Source: Microbacterium barkeri
Lineage (GTDB): Bacteria > Actinomycetota > Actinomycetes > Actinomycetales > Microbacteriaceae
Direction of reading: 5' to 3'
DNA length: 64,000 nt
Assembly (NCBI RefSeq): GCF_027921765.1
Contig: NZ_BSEJ01000003.1
Span: 1 to 64,000 of the forward strand
Part shown: positions 17,181-26,676 of the stretch, piece after piece
Numbering within the stretch: position 1 is the first letter of the stretch
Layout of the letters: every line of letters begins with the position of its first letter
Notes under the pieces: model-generated
Database searches by the model: none
Seen by the model: only the letters and a program-made list of their open reading frames with translations
What the model was told of the DNA's origin: nothing
Position numbers and translations under genes: made by a program

Positions 17181-20113
17181 CGGGTCACCGCCGTCTGCTC
17201 CTGCGCATCCTTCTCGGTGCGCAGCTGGCGATCCACCTCGGCGCCGAGGCTCCTCAGGACGTCGAGCACGAGCCCGATGACGACCAGGTAGACGCCGATG
17301 TCGAAGATCGTCGACGTGACGAACTCGACGTGGCCGACGAGCGGCAGATCGGCCTCCCAGACCCCGCGCGTGAGCGGGTCGAGCCCGAACAGCAGCGGCA
17401 CGACCGCAGTCCCCACCGCGAGCACCATCCCGATGCCCAGCAGCTGGCCGGCGTCGCCCGGCGCCGCGACACCGAGCTCATATCGCCCTCCGGCGATGTA
17501 CCGCATGACGAGCGCCATGCCGGCGACGAGCCCGCCCGCGAATCCGCCGCCGGGCAGGTTGTGGCCTGCGAAGAGCAGATAGAGCGACACGACGATGATC
17601 GTGTGGAAGAGGATGCGCACGATCACCTCGAGCAGGATCGAGCGCGCCTCGCGGCTCATCCGCTGTCCGCCGACGAGCCACGCGCGCGGCCGGTCGCGGT
17701 TGGCGCTCGTCTCGGTGCGGATCCCATCCGTCGTCTCCACGAGCGGGCGTGTGCGGCCCGCCTTGCGCGCGGCCCGCGGGAGCTTCCGGGTCGTCGAGCG
17801 CAGCGTGTCGGAGCGGTGCGTGACGAACACGAGCGACGCGACGCCGGTCGCCGCGAGGACGAGCACCGAGAGCTCGCCCATCGTGTCCCACCCGCGCAGG
17901 TCGACGAGGGCGACGTTCACGATGTTCCGGCCGTGGCCGATCTCGTAGGCCATCTCGCCCCACGCCGTCGAGATCGGCTCGTGGATGCGCGCACTCGAGG
18001 CGAGGACGGCCACGACCGCCATCGTGATGCCGACCGCGATCGCGAGGACGGCGCGCGCCACGGGGGCCACCGAGTCGTTGTGGCTTCCGAGCCGAGACGG
18101 CAGTCGGCGCAGCACGAGCGCGAAGGCGATGAGGGTGATCGCCTCGACGAGCACCTGCGTGAGCGCGAGGTCGGGAGCGCCCTCGACCGCGAAGAGCACG
18201 ACCATCCCGAGCCCCGTGACCGAGACGAGCACGACGCCCGTGTAGCGCTTCCGCGCGCGCACCGCGAGGATGCCCGCGGCGATCATGAGCGGTGCGGCGG
18301 CGAGCTGCACGGGGTGCTGCCACGCGTCGAGCGCGACGCGCCACTCGTGGCCGGCGATGAGCACGGTCCCCTCCGCGGCCACGAACACGACGAAGATCGT
18401 GCCGACGTACAGGGGCAGCGACCCGCGCTGGGTGAGCGAGGTCACCGCGACCGACAGGCGGTCGACCGTGCGGGTCGTCGCGTAGTAGACGTCGGCCGCC
18501 TGGATGCGCAGGACGCGGCCCGATGCATCCCAGCCGGTGCGGCGCGCGACCCAGAAGACGCCGGCGCCCGCGACGATCGTGAGCAGCGACAGCAGGAGTG
18601 CGGGCTCGAGACCGTGCCAGAGCGCGAGGTGGTAGTGCCCGTCGCCCAGGGCGGTGTCGGCATAGCCCGACAGGACGTCGTCGAGGAGCGGCGCGACGAG
18701 CCCGCCCGCGAGCGCGAGCGACGCGAGGATGAGCGGGGACGTGAGGAACCCGAGCGGCGGATCGGGCCAGTGCGTCTGCTCCCGCTGCGCGCCGCTCGCG
18801 TCGCGCTTCGTCCAGAACGCGCCCCAGACGAAGCGGAGGCCGTACGCGAGCGTGAGCGCCGATCCGAGCACCACGCCGACGAGGGCGATGAGACCCCAGA
18901 CGTCGCCCGCGAGCGCCTCGTCGAGGAGCGCCGTGAAGGCGGCCTCCTTCGCCACGAACCCGAGGGTCGGCGGCAGGCCGGCCATCGTCGCGACGGCGAC
19001 CATCGAGAGGGCCGCCATCGTCGGCGCCTGACGGCCGACGCCGCTCAGCTCGTCGATGTCGCGCGTCGAGAGCTGACGGTCGATCACGCCCACGACGAGG
19101 AAGAGGGCCGACTTGAACAGCGCGTGCGAGAGGAGGAGCGCGATGCCCGCGAGCGCGGTGTCTCGCGCGCCGAAGCCGATCACCGTCGAGATGAACCCGA
19201 GCTGGCTCACCGTGCCGAAGGCGAGGATGCGCTTGAGGTCGGTCTCGCGCAGCGCCTGGACGCCGGCGAGGATCATCGTCACGACGCCGAGCGTGACGAC
19301 CACGGGGCGCCAGGGGTCGCTCTCGGCGAAGGCGGGAGCGAACCGGGCGAGCAGGTAGATGCCCGCCTTCACCATGGCGGCGGCGTGGAGGTAGGCGCTG
19401 ACCGGAGTCGGCGCGGCCATCGCACCGGGAAGCCAGAAATGCAGGGGGAACAGCGCCGACTTGCTGACGGCGCCCACGAGCAGGAGCACGAGCGCCACAT
19501 CGACGAGCGGGCCGGTCGGCGCGAGCTCGAGGATGCCCGACAGGCTCGTGGTGCCCGCGACCACGACGAGGATCACGACGCCGACGAACATGACGAGGCC
19601 GCCGAGCGTCGTCACGAGGAGTGCCTGCAGGGCAGCACGGCGGCTCGCGGCACGTGTGTGATAGTGCCCGATGAGGAGGTACGAGAGGATGCTCGTCATC
19701 TCCCAGAACATGACGAGCATGACGGCGTCGTCGGTCAGCACGAGCCCGTACATCGCCCCCGCGAAGGCGAGGAGCACCGCCGAGAAGCGGCCCAGACCCG
19801 ACGTCTTGCCGCGGAAGTACACACGGCAGTAGAGCATGACGAGCGCGCCCACGCCGGTCACGACCAGGGTCATGACCCAGCTCAGCGTGTCCATCCGCAT
19901 CGAGAGCGCGACGTCGAGCGGCCCGATCCAGGTGTATGACTCGAACGGAATGGGGCCGTCGATCACACGGGGCGAGACGACCACCGCATGCACGAGCGCC
20001 GCGAGGGGGAAGAGGGCCGCGACCCAGAAGACCCGCGCTCCGAGCCACTTCGCCAGAACCGGAAGCAGAAGGGCTCCGCCCGCGAACATCGCCAGGAGCA
20101 CGAGCATAGGCAT
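17177..20113 (-). CDS. mnhA: Mrp/Mnh antiporter subunit A (A/B fusion)
   Basis: This 978-residue protein is the largest subunit of the antiporter. Residues 1-500 form the NuoL-like channel (FWEMTSILSYLLIGHY; KSALFPLHFWLPGAMAAPTPVSAYLHAA; ETDLKRILAFGTVSQLG). Residues 600-700 contain the MrpA-specific region (EGAPDLALTQVLVEAITLIAF), and residues 830-970 are the MrpB domain (FAGHNLPGGGFAGGLVAGMALVMRYIAGG), so A and B are fused and no separate mnhB exists. The ATG at 20113 follows AGAGGAG. It is the first gene of the operon A-C-D-E-F-G, and no regulator is adjacent. Confidence 0.95.
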   Translation of the reverse strand: MPMLVLLAMFAGGALLLPVLAKWLGARVFWVAALFPLAALVHAVVVSPRVIDGPIPFESYTWIGPLDVALSMRMDTLSWVMTLVVTGVGALVMLYCRVYFRGKTSGLGRFSAVLLAFAGAMYGLVLTDDAVMLVMFWEMTSILSYLLIGHYHTRAASRRAALQALLVTTLGGLVMFVGVVILVVVAGTTSLSGILELAPTGPLVDVALVLLLVGAVSKSALFPLHFWLPGAMAAPTPVSAYLHAAAMVKAGIYLLARFAPAFAESDPWRPVVVTLGVVTMILAGVQALRETDLKRILAFGTVSQLGFISTVIGFGARDTALAGIALLLSHALFKSALFLVVGVIDRQLSTRDIDELSGVGRQAPTMAALSMVAVATMAGLPPTLGFVAKEAAFTALLDEALAGDVWGLIALVGVVLGSALTLAYGLRFVWGAFWTKRDASGAQREQTHWPDPPLGFLTSPLILASLALAGGLVAPLLDDVLSGYADTALGDGHYHLALWHGLEPALLLSLLTIVAGAGVFWVARRTGWDASGRVLRIQAADVYYATTRTVDRLSVAVTSLTQRGSLPLYVGTIFVVFVAAEGTVLIAGHEWRVALDAWQHPVQLAAAPLMIAAGILAVRARKRYTGVVLVSVTGLGMVVLFAVEGAPDLALTQVLVEAITLIAFALVLRRLPSRLGSHNDSVAPVARAVLAIAVGITMAVVAVLASSARIHEPISTAWGEMAYEIGHGRNIVNVALVDLRGWDTMGELSVLVLAATGVASLVFVTHRSDTLRSTTRKLPRAARKAGRTRPLVETTDGIRTETSANRDRPRAWLVGGQRMSREARSILLEVIVRILFHTIIVVSLYLLFAGHNLPGGGFAGGLVAGMALVMRYIAGGRYELGVAAPGDAGQLLGIGMVLAVGTAVVPLLFGLDPLTRGVWEADLPLVGHVEFVTSTIFDIGVYLVVIGLVLDVLRSLGAEVDRQLRTEKDAQEQTAVTR

Positions 20114-20255
20114 CTCCTCTGGCTCGTCGCGCGCGGCGGGTCAGGTGCGGGGTTTCCCTCCATTCTAGGTGCCGATCCGCGTGATCCTGCCGAAAACCTG
20201 GGAAATGCCCTCTGCGGCACGCATCTTGAGGCGCTCCAGAGCCCCTCTCGACGGT

Positions 20256-20261
20256 TAGGCT
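20256..20261 (+). promoter_or_regulatory. -10 element (TAGGCT) for leaderless nucS
   Basis: TAGGCT begins 12 nt before the GTG at 20268. Confidence 0.5.
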
Positions 20262-20267
20262 CGTGCG

Positions 20268-20963
20268 GTGCGTCTCGTCATCGCCCGCTGCTCCGTCGAC
20301 TACACCGGTCGACTCAATGCGCATCTGCCGCTCGCCACGCGCGTGCTCATGCACAAGGGCGATGGGAGCCTGCTCGTGCACTCGGACGGCGGCTCGTACA
20401 AGCCGCTGAACTGGATGAGCCCGCCCTGCCGTCTCGACGTCGTCGAGCCGGATGAGGAGCTCGCCTCGGCCGGGGTCGTGCAGGTGTGGAAGGTCACGCA
20501 CAAGAAGACCGGCGACGCCCTGACGGTGCGCATCCACGAGGTGCTGAGCGACACGCAGCACGACCTCGGCGTCGACCCCGGCCTCATCAAGGACGGCGTC
20601 GAGGCCGACCTGCAGCGCCTGCTCGCCGAGCAGGTCGATCTCATCGCAACCGGCGCGACCCTCGTGCGCCGGGAGTACCCCACCGCGATCGGGCCCGTGG
20701 ACCTCCTCGTGCGCGACTCGACCGGCGTCGCGATCGCGGTCGAGGTGAAGCGCCGCGGCGACATCGACGGCGTCGAGCAGCTCACGCGGTACCTCGAGCT
20801 TCTCGGCCGCGACCCCCATCTCGCACCCGTGCAGGGCGTGTTCGCTGCCCAGGAGATCAAGCCGCAGGCCCGCGTGCTCGCAGAGGACCGCGGCATCCGC
20901 TGCCTGACCCTCGACTACGAGGAGATGAAGGGCATCGAGTCGGGCGTCCCGCGCCTGTTCTGA
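20268..20963 (+). CDS. nucS: Endonuclease NucS (mismatch-specific EndoMS)
   Basis: NucS is the key enzyme of the non-canonical mismatch repair used by actinobacteria and archaea that lack MutS/MutL; it cuts both strands at mismatches. The 231-residue length is standard. The N-terminal DNA-binding domain covers about residues 1-110, and the RecB-like nuclease core shows Asp145 (GPVDLLV), Glu159 and Lys161 (VEVKRR). The C-terminal LEHD-type clamp-binding tail is not obvious; the protein ends GVPRLF. GTG 20268 is set by the TAGGCT box 12 nt upstream. The last 49 nt overlap the convergent TetR gene. Confidence 0.95.
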   Translation: MRLVIARCSVDYTGRLNAHLPLATRVLMHKGDGSLLVHSDGGSYKPLNWMSPPCRLDVVEPDEELASAGVVQVWKVTHKKTGDALTVRIHEVLSDTQHDLGVDPGLIKDGVEADLQRLLAEQVDLIATGATLVRREYPTAIGPVDLLVRDSTGVAIAVEVKRRGDIDGVEQLTRYLELLGRDPHLAPVQGVFAAQEIKPQARVLAEDRGIRCLTLDYEEMKGIESGVPRLF

Positions 20964-21556
20964 GGCCGCTCGGGCGCGAGCATGGACCGCAGAAGCGCGG
21001 CGGGTGCATCCGCGGCCGCGCGTGCGCGCTCTGCGGGCGCAGCGAGTGCCCATTCGTCGAGTCCGCGCAGAAGGCCGAAGGCGGCCGCCGCGAGGACGTC
21101 GACGGGCAGATCCGCGCGCACCTCGCCTGAGGCGACCCCGACATCCAGCACCTGTCGGACCCATTCGCGGACGCGGTCGAGCAGGGCGATGCGCGCGTCG
21201 TCCGCTCCGGGTGCCGGCAGATAGAAGATCCGCCCGAGAAGCTGGAGAGCACGATCCTCGGCCCCGAGCTCGGCGAGGTCGTTCAGCACCTCATCGACGA
21301 GGGGCCAGAAGGCGCGCCCGGCGAAGCGCTGCGGGTCCGGCGGGCTCCAGCGCATGCGCACCTCGCCGATGAGCGCACTCACGACGGCGTCGAGGAGCTC
21401 CGCCTTCGATGACACCGCGTGGTAGAAGGAGCTCTTGCTGATTCCCGCCGACCGGATGATGCGGTTGAGCGACGCGGCTTCGTAGCCGACCGCGGCGAAT
21501 TCGACGACCGTCGCCTCGATGAGCGCGTCGCGATGCGGACCGGTGAGCTGTGCCAT
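20915..21556 (-). CDS. TetR family transcriptional regulator
   Basis: The 213-residue protein has an N-terminal helix-turn-helix of the TetR type (about residues 10-55, [38 protein letters not shown]) and an alpha-helical ligand domain. It is divergent from a flavoprotein monooxygenase gene, and the 74-bp gap holds two matching palindromes, so it almost certainly represses that gene and itself. The inducer is unknown. Its 3' end runs 49 nt into the coding sequence of nucS on the other strand. Confidence 0.9.
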   Translation of the reverse strand: MAQLTGPHRDALIEATVVEFAAVGYEAASLNRIIRSAGISKSSFYHAVSSKAELLDAVVSALIGEVRMRWSPPDPQRFAGRAFWPLVDEVLNDLAELGAEDRALQLLGRIFYLPAPGADDARIALLDRVREWVRQVLDVGVASGEVRADLPVDVLAAAAFGLLRGLDEWALAAPAERARAAADAPAALLRSMLAPERPQNRRGTPDSMPFISS

Positions 21557-21558
21557 GC

Positions 21559-21596
21559 CTACATCGTACTGGACCAGGTGGTCCAGTACGATGTAG
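21559..21596. promoter_or_regulatory. TetR operator 1 (38-bp perfect palindrome)
   Basis: Two 18-bp arms meet at a GG centre; the core is TGGACCAGGTGGTCCA. It begins three bases after the tetR ATG on the minus strand, so binding would block tetR transcription directly. Confidence 0.75.
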
Positions 21597-21604
21597 GGTG
21601 CCAG

Positions 21605-21620
21605 TGGACCAGATGGTCCA
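21605..21620. promoter_or_regulatory. TetR operator 2 (TGGACCA-GA-TGGTCCA)
   Basis: This site repeats the 7-bp half-sites of operator 1 with a 2-bp centre, 35 bp away centre to centre. It lies 10 bp before the flavoprotein ATG, next to its ribosome-binding site. Confidence 0.7.
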
Positions 21621-21630
21621 GAGGAGGAAC

Positions 21631-22872
21631 ATGCTCATCCCCACCGCGCTCGATGCACAGCTCGCGGCCCAGCGCCACGATCGTCTCCGGGTCCTGGTGA
21701 TCGGCGCCGGCGTCGCAGGGATCACGGCCGCTCAGCTGCTCCGCCGACAGGGGCTGCATCCGGTGCTCGTGGATCACCTGCCGACGATGGACCATCCGGG
21801 CTACATGCTCGCCCTGATGCCGACGGTCGACGGCGCGTTCGCCGATCTGGGCGTGCAGGAGGCCTGCCGCGCCGCCGGGACGCCACTCGCTCGCTACCGG
21901 TTCCGCTCGCACCGCGGCCGCCCGTTGCGGACCGATCCGCTCGGCGAGCTGCTCCGTGTGTACGGCGACTACAACGGGATCGCACGCGGAGCGCTGCTCG
22001 ACGTGCTGACGTCGCACGGCTGCCCTGTCACGTGGGGGACGACGATCGATCGGGTCGATGCGGACGGACACGCGCGGTTCGTGGATCGGGAGGGGTCGCC
22101 ACAGGCTTCCGCGCCGTTCGACCTCGTGATCGGCGCGGACGGCATCCGTTCGCGGATGCGCGCCGTGCTCGGGGCGGCCGAGCCCGACGTCGTCACAACG
22201 GGATGGTCGGGCTGGGTCGCGTGGGCTGACGACCTCGGCGAGCACGACCTTGGCGAGGAGGTCTGGGGCGACGGCTTCTTCCTCGGCGTGTACCCCGTGA
22301 AGGATCGGCTGGGCGTGTTCCTCGGCGGGCCCGATGAAGAGCTTCTCGACGGGCCGGCGGCATTCGCCGAACGCGTCCGGCAGAAGACCTCCGGGCTCGG
22401 CACGCGGCTCGAGGCGGCCCTCATCGCGGTCGTCGAGGCGCCCGACCCGCACCTCTGGCGCCTCGACGACGCCCGGGCACGGCGCTGGGTGCTGTCACGC
22501 GGCGTCCTCCTGGGCGATGCAGCCGCGGGCTTCCTCCCAACGGCGGGCATGGGCGCCGGGATGGCCATCGAGTCGGCATGGATGCTCGCGCGCATGCTCG
22601 CGCACGCCGAGCGAGACACGCTCACGGCCGTCCTTCACGCATGGGAGCGCATCGAGCGCCCGCGCGTCGAAGCCGCTCAGGGCACCTCGCGGGCGCTGGC
22701 GAGGCTCATGTTCCGACGAGGCGCCGACGTCGCCTGGCTGCGCGAGTCGCTGATGCGGGTGCTGAGCGTCCGTGCGGCACTGCGGCCGATCCTTCGGCTG
22801 CTGGCCGAGCGCCCCGATCCCGACGCGGTCGCGCGAGACGTCACCTCCCCGGCGAGACGGATCAGCCCCTAG
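21631..22872 (+). CDS. FAD-dependent monooxygenase/oxidoreductase
   Basis: The 413-residue protein has the class A flavoprotein monooxygenase layout: dinucleotide motif GAGVAG at residues 25-30, the DxxxGADGIRSRMR segment near the middle, and the second FAD motif GDAAAGFLPTAGMGAGMAIESA in the last third. Such enzymes hydroxylate aromatic or polyketide substrates with NADPH and oxygen, or inactivate antibiotics such as tetracycline or rifampicin. The TetR partner fits a detoxification role, but the substrate is not inferable. The ATG at 21631 follows a strong GAGGAGG site. Its TAG stop overlaps the convergent mannosidase stop within CTAG. Confidence 0.85.
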   Translation: MLIPTALDAQLAAQRHDRLRVLVIGAGVAGITAAQLLRRQGLHPVLVDHLPTMDHPGYMLALMPTVDGAFADLGVQEACRAAGTPLARYRFRSHRGRPLRTDPLGELLRVYGDYNGIARGALLDVLTSHGCPVTWGTTIDRVDADGHARFVDREGSPQASAPFDLVIGADGIRSRMRAVLGAAEPDVVTTGWSGWVAWADDLGEHDLGEEVWGDGFFLGVYPVKDRLGVFLGGPDEELLDGPAAFAERVRQKTSGLGTRLEAALIAVVEAPDPHLWRLDDARARRWVLSRGVLLGDAAAGFLPTAGMGAGMAIESAWMLARMLAHAERDTLTAVLHAWERIERPRVEAAQGTSRALARLMFRRGADVAWLRESLMRVLSVRAALRPILRLLAERPDPDAVARDVTSPARRISP

Positions 22873-25868
22873 GCCCGGCGCAGGCGCAGCGTCACGAGCT
22901 CGAACGGCCGCAGCTCCAGAGCAAGTGGATCGCCCGACCCGGACTCCAGCGCGCGCTCGAGGAGGTCCGTCCGCCGCGCATCGGCGACCGCGAACCCCGG
23001 CACGAGCCGGCCCGAGGCACGCGCCCCGCGGGCCTCGTACAGGCGCACGACGACGTCCCCTGACCCGTCCTCCGCGAGCTTGACCGCCTCGACGAGGATC
23101 GAGGGCGCTCCGTCGATCCGCACGATCGGCTCGACGGGGCGACCGCGCCGAATGCGCGGGGGAAGGTTGAGCCGGTAGCCCTCTGCCGCCGCATCGAGAA
23201 CCCCGCCGGTCGACACCGCATGGCGGAAGACGTGCACGCCCTGGTCGGCCTCGGGATCGGGGAACACCGGTGCCCGCAGCAGCGACTCCCGCACGCGCGT
23301 CGCGCCGCCCCCGCCGGCACGCGCACGGCGCGTCACGTCGTGGCCGTACACGCGGTCGTTCGCGATGGTGACGCCGAAGCCGGGCTCGTCCACGTGCAGC
23401 CATCGATGCGCCACGGTCTCGAACCGCGCGGCATCCCACGACGTGTTGGCGTGGATCGGGCGGCGGATGTGTCCGAACTGGATCTCCGACGCCGCCGTGT
23501 CGGCGAGCACGTCGACGTCGAACGCGAGCTTGAGGAGCTTCTGCCGCTCGTGCCAGTCGACCGTCGTCTCGATGTCGAGCGCGGACCCGTGCGGGGCGAT
23601 CCGCAGGCGCTGCACGACGGAGGACCTCCCCACCTCGCGCTCCACGACGACCGCGTTCCCCTCGATCCGGATGGCCGCAGTGCGGGCGGGCGCGAGCGGG
23701 GTGCGGTTGAAGTGGTGGTCGATGTCCCACGCGTCCCACTGGTTCGGGGTGTCGCGGAACAGCTGCAGCACGTTGCCGCGCCCCTCGGGCGGCACGACCT
23801 CGCGGCCGGCTCGGCGGTCGACGAACGACACGATCTCGCCGTCGGCGTCGATCACGACCCGGAGGGCGTCCGACTCGAGCACGTACCCGCCGTCGGCCTC
23901 GCGCACGGATGAGCCCGCGCCATCCGCTCGTGTCGGCGCTGCGGCGAGCGCCGACGCCCCGTGGAGCGCGATGGGCGCCGCGTTGAACACGACCTCCTGA
24001 TCGCCGTCGCCCGCGAGCACGTCGAGCGCGCCGGCGATGAGCGCCTCGAGGTCGTCGGCCACGCGCGCGTAGTTCTCCTCGGCCTGCTGGTGCACCCAGG
24101 CGATCGACGAGCCGGGCAGGATGTCGTGGAACTGCTGCAGGAGCACGGTCTCCCATGCGCGGCGAAGGGCATCGGCCGGGTACGGCGCCCCGTGCCGCAC
24201 GGTCGCGACGGTCGCCCACAGCTCGGCCTCGCGCAGGAGGTGCTCGCTGCGCCGGTTGCCCGCCTTCGTGCGCGCCTGCGACGTGTACGTGCCGCGGTGG
24301 AACTCGAGATAGAGCTCGCCCGACCACGTCGCCGGCGACGGATGGCCCGCGCGGGCCTGCGCGAAGAAGGCGTCGGGGCGCAGGAAGTCGACGCGAGGCG
24401 ACCCCTCGAGGTCGCGCTTGCGGAGGCCGGTCTCGATCATCTCGCGCGTGGGCCCTCCCCCGCCGTCGCCGTAGCCGAACGGCACGAGCGACAGATCGCT
24501 GATCCCGCGCTCGGCGTTCTGGCGCTCGGCGCGCGCGAGGTCGACCGCGCCGAGGTCGGAGTTGTACGTGTCGACAGGAGGGAAGTGCGTGAACACGCGG
24601 GTGCCGTCGACGCCCTCCCACAGGAAGGTGTGATGCGGCATGACGTTCGTCTCGTTCCACGAGATCTTCTGGGTGAGGAAGTTCTCGGATCCCGATGCCG
24701 CGACGATCTGCGGCAGCGCACCGGAGTATCCGAAGGAGTCCGGCAGCCACACCTCAGTCGTCTCGACCCCCAGCTCGCGCAGGAAGAACCCCTTGCCCGC
24801 GACGAACTGGCGAGCGAGCGCCTCGCCGCCCGGCATGTTCGTGTCGGATTCGACCCACATGCCGCCCACCGGCGCCCACCTCCCCTCGGCGACGCGCTCG
24901 CGGATGCGCGCGAAGAGCTCGGGATAGTGCTCCTTCATCCACGCGTACTGCTGCGCCGACGACGCCGCGAACACGAAGTCGGGGTAGCGGTCCATGAGGT
25001 CGAGCACGTTCGAGAACGTCCGCGCGCACTTGCGGATGGTCTCGCGCACGGGCCAGAGCCACGCCGAGTCGATGTGCGCATGGCCGACGGCCGCGACCCG
25101 GTGCGTCGAGGCGGGGGATGCCGCGGCGAGCGCGGGTGAGAGCGCCTCCCTCGCGGGCGCGGCGGTCCCCGGGACGTCGTCCGGGTCGAGGGCGTCGGAG
25201 GCCCGCTCGAGGGCGCGGAGCAGGCCCGCGCGCCGCGTCGACCGCTCGGGAAGCACCGCGAGGAGACCCTCGAGCGTCGACCAGTCGCGCTCGAGCGCCG
25301 CGACCTCGCGATCGCGCAGCACGAGGCGCACGCCCCCGAAGCGGTACAGGGGGTCGCTCCCCGCCGTCGCCTTGTCACCGAGCGCCGTCGGGCGGAACTC
25401 CCAGTCCGACCCCACGTCGGGGTTCGAGGCCGCCTCGATGAGCACGTCGACGTGCGCGGCTGCCGCATCGACGGCGACCCAGTCGTTGCGCGGCTCGAGT
25501 CCCTTGAGCACGCTCCCCTCGGGCGTGTAGACGAGGCCCTCGCACTGGAAGCCGGGCTGCCCCGCGATGAACCCGAGATCCACGACGAGCTCGATGTCGT
25601 GCGTCCCCGCCTCCGCGCGCTCGCGCCATCCGCTCGGCACCTCCGCGCGCACGCGGAACCAGGTGGTGCCCCACGGGCGCCCCCACGCGTCGCCCGATGC
25701 GATCGGCCTGAAGCCGTCGCGCGGCACGGCGCCGAAGGGCACCGGCTCGTCCGGCGCCTCCCACGCATCGAGCTCGATCAGGACCTGCTCGGCGCGGATG
25801 GCCGGGGCGATGCGATCGCGGTAGGTGCGGGCGATGCGGCTCGCGATCAGGGCGGAGTCATCGTGCAT
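22869..25868 (-). CDS. Alpha-mannosidase (glycoside hydrolase family 38)
   Basis: The 999-residue enzyme is a zinc-dependent retaining alpha-mannosidase. An N-terminal beta-rich domain (to about residue 255) precedes the catalytic domain with zinc ligands His265 and Asp267 (GHAHIDSAWLW) and the probable nucleophile Asp377 (WLPDSFGYSG). The middle three-helix and C-terminal beta domains follow. There is no signal peptide, so it acts in the cytoplasm, perhaps on mannosides taken up from plant or yeast glycans. The start at 25868 (MHDDSALIASRIARTYRDRIAP) matches homologues. No sugar transporter is adjacent, unlike many GH38 loci. Confidence 0.92.
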   Translation of the reverse strand: MHDDSALIASRIARTYRDRIAPAIRAEQVLIELDAWEAPDEPVPFGAVPRDGFRPIASGDAWGRPWGTTWFRVRAEVPSGWRERAEAGTHDIELVVDLGFIAGQPGFQCEGLVYTPEGSVLKGLEPRNDWVAVDAAAAHVDVLIEAASNPDVGSDWEFRPTALGDKATAGSDPLYRFGGVRLVLRDREVAALERDWSTLEGLLAVLPERSTRRAGLLRALERASDALDPDDVPGTAAPAREALSPALAAASPASTHRVAAVGHAHIDSAWLWPVRETIRKCARTFSNVLDLMDRYPDFVFAASSAQQYAWMKEHYPELFARIRERVAEGRWAPVGGMWVESDTNMPGGEALARQFVAGKGFFLRELGVETTEVWLPDSFGYSGALPQIVAASGSENFLTQKISWNETNVMPHHTFLWEGVDGTRVFTHFPPVDTYNSDLGAVDLARAERQNAERGISDLSLVPFGYGDGGGGPTREMIETGLRKRDLEGSPRVDFLRPDAFFAQARAGHPSPATWSGELYLEFHRGTYTSQARTKAGNRRSEHLLREAELWATVATVRHGAPYPADALRRAWETVLLQQFHDILPGSSIAWVHQQAEENYARVADDLEALIAGALDVLAGDGDQEVVFNAAPIALHGASALAAAPTRADGAGSSVREADGGYVLESDALRVVIDADGEIVSFVDRRAGREVVPPEGRGNVLQLFRDTPNQWDAWDIDHHFNRTPLAPARTAAIRIEGNAVVVEREVGRSSVVQRLRIAPHGSALDIETTVDWHERQKLLKLAFDVDVLADTAASEIQFGHIRRPIHANTSWDAARFETVAHRWLHVDEPGFGVTIANDRVYGHDVTRRARAGGGGATRVRESLLRAPVFPDPEADQGVHVFRHAVSTGGVLDAAAEGYRLNLPPRIRRGRPVEPIVRIDGAPSILVEAVKLAEDGSGDVVVRLYEARGARASGRLVPGFAVADARRTDLLERALESGSGDPLALELRPFELVTLRLRRA

Positions 25869-25955
25869 GGGGTGAGACAAGCACGAGAGCGACGTCGCTG
25901 TCACGCGGCGCGCAGCGATCCGGCAAGGACGCCGTCGACGGCGACGCACCGCGGA

Positions 25956-25961
25956 TAGGGT
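25956..25961 (+). promoter_or_regulatory. -10 element (TAGGGT) for leaderless HAD hydrolase gene
   Basis: TAGGGT begins 13 nt before the ATG at 25969. Confidence 0.5.
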
Positions 25962-25968
25962 GGGGAGC

Positions 25969-26667
25969 ATGGCGTCCGAGATCTCCCCCTGGTCCTGCAT
26001 CCTCTGGGACGTCGACGGGACCGTCGCCGACGCATCCGCCGGGATCCTCCCCCGCATCACGCAGGTCCTCACCGACCTCGGCCGGACCCCGCCCGGCCCC
26101 GACGAGCTGTCGGCCTGGATCGGCCCGCCCATGCTCGAGTCGTTCCAGGTGCGCGGCATGCTGAGCCCCGAGGAGGCCGTCGACGCCGTCGCACGCTACC
26201 GCGAGCTCGCCGCGCGCGAGGGCTACGCCGAGTCGGTCGCGCTGTATCCCGGCGTCGCCGACCTCATCCACGCCGTGAACGCGGCGGGCGTTCCGCAGGC
26301 GACCGCGAGCACGAAGCCCGAGAACCAGGTGATCGCGATCCTCGAGCACTACGGGCTCGCCGGCTGCTTCACCTCGATCACGGGCGCGTCCTCCGACGCC
26401 GACTCACTCGACACGAAGGCCACCGTGCTCGCGAAGGCGCTCGAGCGGCTGAAGGAGGCGGGGGTCGACACGTCGCACCCCGTGCTCATCGGCGACCGCC
26501 ACCACGACGTCGACGGCGCCACGGAGCACGACGTTCCCGTCATCTTCGTCCGATGGGGCTTCGGCACCCCGGGCGAGGAGGAGGGCGCGATCGCGGTCGT
26601 CGACGACATCGACCAGCTGCGGCCGCTTCTGCTGTCCGAGCAGTCCGAGCAGTCCGACGCCGCCTAG
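25969..26667 (+). CDS. HAD-superfamily phosphatase (phosphoglycolate phosphatase-like)
   Basis: The 232-residue hydrolase shows the HAD motifs: I, DVDGT with nucleophile Asp14 and acid Asp16; II, ASTKPENQ; and IV, GDRHHDVDGA. The cap region between motifs I and II (residues 20-100) is the helical type of phosphoglycolate phosphatases and Gph-like enzymes. The true substrate is unknown. ATG 25969 is supported by a TAGGGT box 13 nt upstream, in preference to an in-frame start 9 nt earlier. It is followed after 9 nt by the coiled-coil protein gene and probably shares its transcript. Confidence 0.88.
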   Translation: MASEISPWSCILWDVDGTVADASAGILPRITQVLTDLGRTPPGPDELSAWIGPPMLESFQVRGMLSPEEAVDAVARYRELAAREGYAESVALYPGVADLIHAVNAAGVPQATASTKPENQVIAILEHYGLAGCFTSITGASSDADSLDTKATVLAKALERLKEAGVDTSHPVLIGDRHHDVDGATEHDVPVIFVRWGFGTPGEEEGAIAVVDDIDQLRPLLLSEQSEQSDAA

Positions 26668-26676
26668 CCCGCCGCC

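Noticed and set aside
17330..19939. An open frame of 869 codons on the plus strand across the mnhA gene
   Set aside because: It is antisense to a well-recognised protein, made of Arg/Asp/Glu/His repeats, and is explained by high-GC codon bias.
21631..22872. Tetracycline- or rifampicin-inactivating enzyme
   Set aside because: The flavoprotein fold fits but no family-specific motif can be confirmed by eye, so only the general class is given.
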